Shown: positions 58,053-64,000 of the stretch, piece after piece
How the letters are laid out: every line of letters begins with the position of its first letter
Position numbering within the stretch: the stretch's first letter is position 1
Assembly (NCBI GenBank): GCA_028532985.1
Contig: JANCIK010000010.1
Span: forward strand, 2,046,001 to 2,110,000
Length of the DNA stretch: 64,000 nucleotides
Direction: 5' to 3'
Origin: Stropharia rugosoannulata
Lineage: Eukaryota > Basidiomycota > Agaricomycetes > Agaricales > Strophariaceae
Program-made: the position numbers and the translations under genes
The notes under the pieces: model-generated
Databases searched by the model: none
Seen by the model: the letters and a program-made list of their open reading frames with translations, nothing else
What the model was told of the DNA's origin: nothing

Positions 58053-60722
58053 ATGAGCATACGGGCTCCTCGAAAGGGTGAAAACTATGAACTCAGCATC
58101 GATTTGAATAGCGAGTATCGAGAAAAGCGGAAGGATGCCATCAAGCGGACCATCGCGTCAATGACAGTTGGGAAAGGTATGCTCCCCCCAATCTGTCTTA
58201 TTGGTATCCCATAGGAACTCCTGTTAGATGTTAGTGGACTCTTTCCCGATGTCCTCAAGAATATGCAGACGGACGATCTTGAGCAGAAGAAACTCGTGTA
58301 TTTGTACCTCATGAACTATGCGAAGACACAACCTGAACTCGTCATCCTTGCTGTTAACACGTTTGTGAAGGATACGGAGGACCATAATCCTCTTGTTCGT
58401 GCTTTAGCTATACGCACGATGGGCTGCTTGCGCGCGGAAAAGATAATTGATTATCTTAGTGGACCCCTGGCTCGGTGTCTGAATGACAGAGATCCCTACG
58501 TGCGCAAGACCGCCGCATTGTGCGTTGCCAAATTATACGATCTGAAACCAGAGCTGGTCATCGATAATGGATTCTTGAAGACGTTGCACGATCTGATTTC
58601 GGATAGCAACCCAATGGTATACGTTCTTCTATTCGTCTTATACGTCTCTGACCTTAACTGTAGGTTGTAGCCAACACGGTGGCAGCATTAACAGATATCC
58701 ATGTCGCAGCATCTTCACAGCCAGGAGCGTCGTCGTCAGACCCAGGCATCTTTCATATCACATCCGACATCCTTAGCAAGCTTCTCATTGCCCTTAACGA
58801 ATGTAATGAGTGGGGTCGTGTAGCAATTCTTAATGCCCTTGCTCGATACGACGCCCAGGACGAAAAGGAGAGTGAACACATATGCGAACGTGTCGTTCCT
58901 CAATTCCAGCACATTAATGGAAGCGTGGTATTGGCCGCCGTGAAGGTAATTTTCCTGGATTCATGTAAAACCCAGCTGACCCTTTTGTAGGCTATTATGA
59001 TCCATATGCGAGGTGTACACCGCGAAGACCTTATCAAACAGCTCGTTAGGAAAATGGCACCCCCCTTGGTTACCTTACTGTCCTCTCCAGCAGAAGTCCA
59101 GTGGGTAGTCCTACGCAACATCAACCTTCTTTTACAAAAACGGCCAGAAATCCTGGCCAATGAGATGCGCGTCTTCTTCTGCAAGTATAACGATCCTCTA
59201 TACGTTAAGGTGGAGAAATTGGACATCATGGTCCGCTTGGCCAGTGACAATAACGTTGATGCGCTACTAAGTGAACTGAAGGAGTAAGTCAAACTTATGC
59301 TCTAGTAGGCGGGTATTCTGATCGACGCTCCAAGGTACGCTGCCGAAGTAGATGTTGATTTCGTACGGAAAAGCATCAAAGCTATCGGTCAAACTGCTAT
59401 CAAGATCGACAGCGCCGCGGAGCGATGTGTAAACGTTCTTCTTGAACTTATTGGTACTCGGGTCAGTTACGTTGTTCAGGAGGCTGTGGTTGTGATGAAG
59501 GTCAGTGTAGTCTTAGTGTTAATCATACTGCTATTGAAATGATACCCGTTCGTTTAGGATATTTTCCGCAAGTACCCATCAACTTACGAAGGCGTCATTC
59601 CCATCCTTTGCTCCAACCTCGATGAACTGGATGAGCCTGAGGCGAAAGCTTCGCTCATCTGGATCATTGGAGAATATGCAAATACCATTGATAATGCCGA
59701 CGAGCTACTGGGTATTTTCGTCGACTCGTTTGTCGAAGAGGCCTACCCTGTCAGTACTGACTTATCTCTTCCTTATTTCGGACCCTAATATGATTGTATG
59801 CGATTGGGCAGGTACAACTGCAAACATTAACGGCTGTCGTAAAATTGTACCTCAAGAAACCAGACTCTTCACAAGGCATTGTCCAGAAGGTCCTCAACAC
59901 AGCGACTAAGGACTGTGATTCGCCAGACGTCAGAGATCGCGCATATATCTACTGGAGGTTGCTCTCCATGGATCCTGCTGCTGCAAAGGTACATAGATGC
60001 TTCATTTATTTTTATAGCCGGATTTCACGGACGCTGACGGGCTCCCCCTCTGCAGGCGGTCGTACTTGCCCATCGTCCACCTATATCAATCCCTCGGACG
60101 ACGGTCCCGCCTGCCCTTTTGGAAGAGCTGCTAGGGGAAGTGGGCACTCTCGCAAGTATCTATCACAAGCCCGCAGAGACATTTATCGGCAAAGGGCGAA
60201 TTGGTGCCGATGCTGTGCGGAAGGCCGGGGAGTGCGTATATGTCGTCTTTACTCATGCTTCCATAACGCTAATTTTTGTCCTACCAGTCTTGGCGAAGAT
60301 CAGTTCTCTACCCAGAAAGCGCTGCAAACGGTTGTTGCTGGTCAACAGGCGGAAAATTTGCTGTTTGTCATATTTCATTTGACTATTATTTATAGACTAA
60401 CCTCCGTTCCCTTCGCAGCGACTTCGACGACGCGACGACTGTCGAGGGGCAGCCTTCGGGACTCGCGGCCACACAGATCCTTTCACAGACCCCTGCTGCC
60501 GCGAATTTGCTCTCTGGAACGTCGACCAACCCCCTAGATGACCTGGTTTCTATATTCGGCAACAACGGCCCTCTGGCGCCCGCTACTCCAGCGCCTTTCA
60601 GCGCGATCCCGGTCTCGGCTGCGATGTCGTCGTTCGGTGCCTCGCCGTTTCCATCGGCTGTTCCACAGACGCCCACGACAGCGACGACACGACCGGAAGA
60701 AGATTTACTTGGACTGTTCTAG
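58053..60722 (+). CDS. beta-adaptin, large subunit of a clathrin adaptor (AP-1/AP-2)
   Basis: Ten exons (58053-58176, 58228-58616, 58664-58945, 58991-59283, 59335-59500, 59558-59749, 59812-59988, 60056-60231, 60288-60362, 60419-60722) encode 725 residues. The start '[18 protein letters not shown]' leads into a HEAT-repeat trunk: '[20 protein letters not shown]', '[19 protein letters not shown]', '[20 protein letters not shown]' and '[18 protein letters not shown]', then '[18 protein letters not shown]', '[14 protein letters not shown]' and a hinge with '[10 protein letters not shown]' and final 'EEDLLGLF'. The ear domain of animal beta subunits is absent, as is usual in fungi. The hinge 'DDLVSIF'-like motifs could bind clathrin. 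The protein forms coats on Golgi/endosome or plasma membranes. AP-1 versus AP-2 cannot be decided from this alone. Every intron is 47-67 nt and closes in frame. Confidence 0.92.
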
Positions 60723-62325
60723 ATTTTCTTTTATTGTTCCGCTTTACCATTCGCTTTGTACTGTTCTTTTAATGTGGAATATAGGCTTCTTTCTTCCATC
60801 TCTATCGCAGACACGGTGCAGCTGCTCGATCACAAGCTGGCCAAACTCGATGTTGTTGTTCATTCCGCCGACAGCAGATAAAGAGGCAAACAAAGAATAC
60901 CTGGGGGCTCAGTGACACTTCTGTTACGACGCATTTGGGAACGGTTGAAAAATAGAATGGTGTCCAGATGATATACTGCCTGGGGTAGCCTTGCCAAGGT
61001 TTGACAGTGTGCAATGACACTTACAATGATATTATTATATTATCGACCGCTATTCTTCAGTGCATTAACGTACAAGAGAGATATCGTTGCAGCCTCTATG
61101 TGCACAACGACTCGCAGACATATCATCGAACTCGGAAATTCTTCTACGCTGAAGAACGACCATTGAATTCACGGATGGAAAAAATGGACAAAACAGTGCA
61201 GCGGGCATGCTAAATCCATGTCTCTGATCGCTAGTATTCACGTTGAGAGAACCTTATTATCTCCATCCAACTTAATGGCTGAACGGTCTATTCTACGCCC
61301 CCTGATACTAAGTAGTATTATTTTGCTCATGATGTTAGTTCTTATGTTCACGATGGTTAGTTTCTAAGTAGGATGTCGGGAGGAGCATGTGAGTGCGTTC
61401 CTGTGAATGAAACTGAATAGAAAACTAATAATAATTAACAGAAGGTGAATGAGGAGTTCTCTGTTCAGCAGCTTTGTAACAACTATCATTAGTACGAAAA
61501 TCCGAATGTGTAATATTGAATGAAGTAGTTGGACAAATATGCGGTTGCATCGTGGGTGCAAATGCTTTCTATCGCATAGTACTTATTATTGTTGAGTGTG
61601 TGACTTGCTTGGATAGTGAAGAGACTCAACTGTCACATTTAACAGTTCACCCATATTACTACTACCAGCTTTATTCGCATTTTTAGGAGAGAAAGATGTA
61701 GTAGTAAATACGTCGAGAAGCTTTTTTCTGGATGCCGTTTCCATCAAATATGCATACAATCTTACTTAACTCGTTTGCTGAGCTTATCTGTCATTAGCAT
61801 GCCATAAAGCCCCAGGGACTTGTCAAGTGATGTTAAAGAAGACTACCGGTGGAGAACCTATTTAATACCAGATAGTTAGACTTAGTACACTTTGTTCATC
61901 GATCAATGGCGCAATAATTTCGGAGTCTGGATAGTCCTGATATTTCCTTCAGCTGCTATTGTTAGGGTCATGTCCGGAAAGTCTGCGCATCGCCTAGTAT
62001 GTACATTGTACTATATAGTCAGACTGAATTAATTACCGTCTCCGCAGACAGAGTTAACACCAACTGTTTGCGCCATATGGAGCGGCGTTCGAGCACCCTA
62101 AATAGTACCGTTTGCATCGATTCTAGGAACCAAATGGTGTACATGCTGATCCTTGTGCCGGGCTGTGCGGAAAGGCAGCTGGAGGATAAGCAACTGGCCA
62201 ATTCCAAGCTCGATCATACCGTAAGTAAGATAATAATAGCGGTGGGCTACCCAATAACGTCCGACCGGTGTGTGGGGATGCTCCTTCTGCGATTAGGTTT
62301 TCTGGATTAAATTATATTAAGAAAG
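60723..62325. other. intergenic, no gene recognised
   Basis: After the beta-adaptin 3' flank there is AT-rich sequence with short unsupported frames (such as 61999-62310 plus). No RNA gene or repeat border before the element at 62328 was seen. Confidence 0.45.
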
Positions 62326-62327
62326 TA

Positions 62328-63142
62328 CAGTCGAATATGTCATAATGCATAGCGTCCGTTCCCTCCAAAAGTCTATGCATTATCACAAATATGCAATATG
62401 ATACATGTAACACATGTGTGACTAATGTGACACTGTAACATTCCCGTTTGAGAACCAACCGTCGAGCGTCTTCTGCTTTACTTTCTTTATCTCCTCGATC
62501 TGCAAATGCGCCCGCAGCTTCCTCAAGCGTTCAAACAGATCAAAGGAAATGTCCTCGGGTGCATACCTGAGAGCCATCCTCTCCATTTGAGCACATAACT
62601 GAAGCATGGCAGTGATCGCTGGTTAACATACTGAAAAACTTGCAGCCAGTCATTCAATGTGAGATTGCTACGACGTTCCTTGTCTATGGGCCGTGCCGAT
62701 GTTTTTGGTGTATTTTTAGCAGCAGGTTCTCGACGCTTGACATCAGGCCGTGTTTTGGGAACAATGCGGGGTTTTCGAGTACGCTCGGTTCGCTCAGCAG
62801 GCATGGGAGAGTAAGAAATCACGGTCAAGTTCTGCTTTGCTGGCACATTAACTAAGAGAATGTCCGGAATAACAAAAGGAGATTTGATATGATATTGATA
62901 TGACTTTGATATGACTGTATTGTTAATGGATTGTCCTGAACATGTTCAAATTTGTTACCAAACTACCAAATTAAGTTACAATTTTTGTATGTCATAATGC
63001 ATAATGCATTCCAAAAGCTTATGCATTATTCAATATGACAATTTTTGCATAAATCCCCGCCCACCAAGTTGGTTCCCATCCAAAACCGATGCATTATGAC
63101 AATTATGCATTATCACATAATGCATTATGACATATTCGACTG
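62328..63142 (-). mobile_element. internally deleted pogo/Tc1-like element (MITE-type), 815 bp
   Basis: The ends are perfect inverted repeats of at least 23 bp (cagtcgaatatgtcataatg plus cat at the left, its exact complement at the right), each flanked by TA (62326-62327 and 63143-63144). TA duplication and a CAGT start are features of the pogo branch of the Tc1/mariner superfamily. Inside the repeats are further copies of tgcattatg/cataatgca that could be transposase-binding sites. The inner minus-strand sequence encodes only the beginning and end of a transposase-like protein, so this copy would need an enzyme from elsewhere. The perfect ends suggest recent movement. Confidence 0.85.
62422..62846 (-). 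pseudogene. transposase remnant inside the pogo-like element
   Basis: The first frame (62846-62523) starts 'MPAKQNLTVISYSPMPAERT', has a basic stretch ('TRKPRIVPKTRPDVKRREP') and then 'NLTLNDWLQVFQYVNQ', which resembles the first helix of a CENP-B/pogo DNA-binding domain. It then loses its frame at about 62610. The second frame (62607-62422) reads 'FDLFERLRKLRAHLQIEE' and ends 'KVKQKTLDGWFSNGNVTVSH', resembling a transposase C-terminal tail. The DDE catalytic domain between them is missing. Confidence 0.6.
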
Positions 63143-63144
63143 TA

Positions 63145-64000
63145 GTCGAACATTGATTTGAGTATGCGTCGTGACATATCAGGGGAACAATTGCCGGACC
63201 TGTGCATACGTGATAGACATAGTCGTATGACTTACGTGCACTTCTTTTCTGATTTGTGGACTCTTTCTTGTACTCCATTTGACGATTCAAAAAATAGATG
63301 TCTCGTCGGAGCTCAACTAGAACATCGATAAGACCTAAGTCAGAGAGGTGCTCCAACATTAGTGGGTTCTACTTGATGTTAGCATGCAGATTATCCCCAC
63401 TAGAATGTTATTGTATGGCTAGCCGTTGTACTATAGTGGATATTTGCACTGGGAAGCTACGCGATTCCTTGGATTTTGAGCACATTACATTTACTGCTTA
63501 CTGCCTGACCAACTGGAACCAAAGAGCCTGTTAAGATGTGCTCATCAATATATTGAAAATATTAATCATGTATTATTGGCTGTCTTAATCGCGATTCATA
63601 GGAAGCGAAGCCAGTGAGTGGTTTGTCTATTCTTAGAATTTCAAGTTGGAGTGGGGCTAAGAAAGGGCGCAGATATCGGCTTGCCGGCGTCGAGGCATTT
63701 GATTTCATGAAGTACATATAAGAGTAACAGATGATCGATGACCCCAGAATCAGGCTCAATGGCATTCGACGGCGAGCAAGTACGGACGACAGAGGGGGTT
63801 AGCGTGTCGTAATACGCTTCCCATCAACTCCCCTTTCTATTTATATTTTTAGTCCGTTCCGAGAATTGTATACGCGTAGAAATCCACTAGAGAATATAGA
63901 TTCTTCCGCAGCAGCTGTGTCTGCCTGTAATTTAACACTCTACACAATTTTTATCATTGATTTTGTGCTTGCAGTCCCCATAAAATGGAATATCATACAT
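63145..64000. other. unassigned right end; possible small minus-strand gene
   Basis: On the minus strand two frames may be exons of one gene: 63765-63562 begins 'MPLSLILGSSIICYSYMYF' (a signal or membrane segment) and continues 'ASRYLRPFLAPLQLEILR'. 63371-63240, after an acceptor-like tag, reads 'NPLMLEHLSDLGLIDVLVE', a charged helical stretch, before running into the transposon flank. No splice pair clearly joins them and I recognise no family. The sequence from 63780 to the edge shows nothing. Confidence 0.3.

Overview
The window is genomic DNA of a filamentous basidiomycete, most likely an Agaricomycete. Protein-coding genes are cut by many introns of about 45-75 nt with GT-AG (sometimes GC-AG) borders and very small exons. 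The recognisable proteins are fungal: KRE6/SKN1, SUR7/PalI, DUR3, a KIN4-like kinase and multi-exon P450s. The transposons (Plavaka-type transposase, a CCHC/endonuclease LINE, a pogo-like element) are typical of basidiomycete genomes.

Left part (1-11 kb) is a degraded, transposon-rich zone. It holds the C-terminal end of a Plavaka-like transposase, then an RNA-dependent RNA polymerase gene (DLDGD catalytic motif) with apparent internal and C-terminal losses. Directly joined to it are an amino-acid permease fragment and, on the other strand, the 5' exons of a KRE6/SKN1 glucan-synthesis gene. A tRNA-like sequence and a LINE remnant (ORF1 plus endonuclease, reverse transcriptase missing) follow. 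From 11 to 24 kb come two paralogous Ser/Ala-rich GPI-type surface proteins, a SUR7/PalI membrane protein, a many-intron DUR3 urea transporter and a small Cys/His-rich protein, separated by long stretches where I see no gene.

The centre (24-43 kb) is mainly conserved housekeeping sequence: a proline-rich protein (probably truncated), DIM1 18S rRNA dimethyltransferase (complete, 7 exons), eIF2D/TMA64, histone H2A.Z (divergent from eIF2D), a single-exon protein with an integrase-type H2C2 zinc-binding domain, a small stand-alone KA1-domain gene, and beside it the full-length KIN4-like kinase carrying the matching C-terminal KA1 domain.

The right part (44-64 kb) is metabolic/secretory: a secreted FAD-linked (berberine-bridge-like) oxidase, two tandem P450 paralogues, a secreted GDSL/CE16-type esterase, and beta-adaptin of an AP complex. 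The first P450 copy is split by a 1.94-kb LINE-derived insertion with a poly(A) tail and an 11-12 bp target-site duplication. Near the right edge lies an 815-bp element with perfect terminal inverted repeats starting CAGT and TA duplications, an internally deleted pogo/Tigger derivative. I saw no prokaryotic features, CRISPR arrays or rRNA genes.
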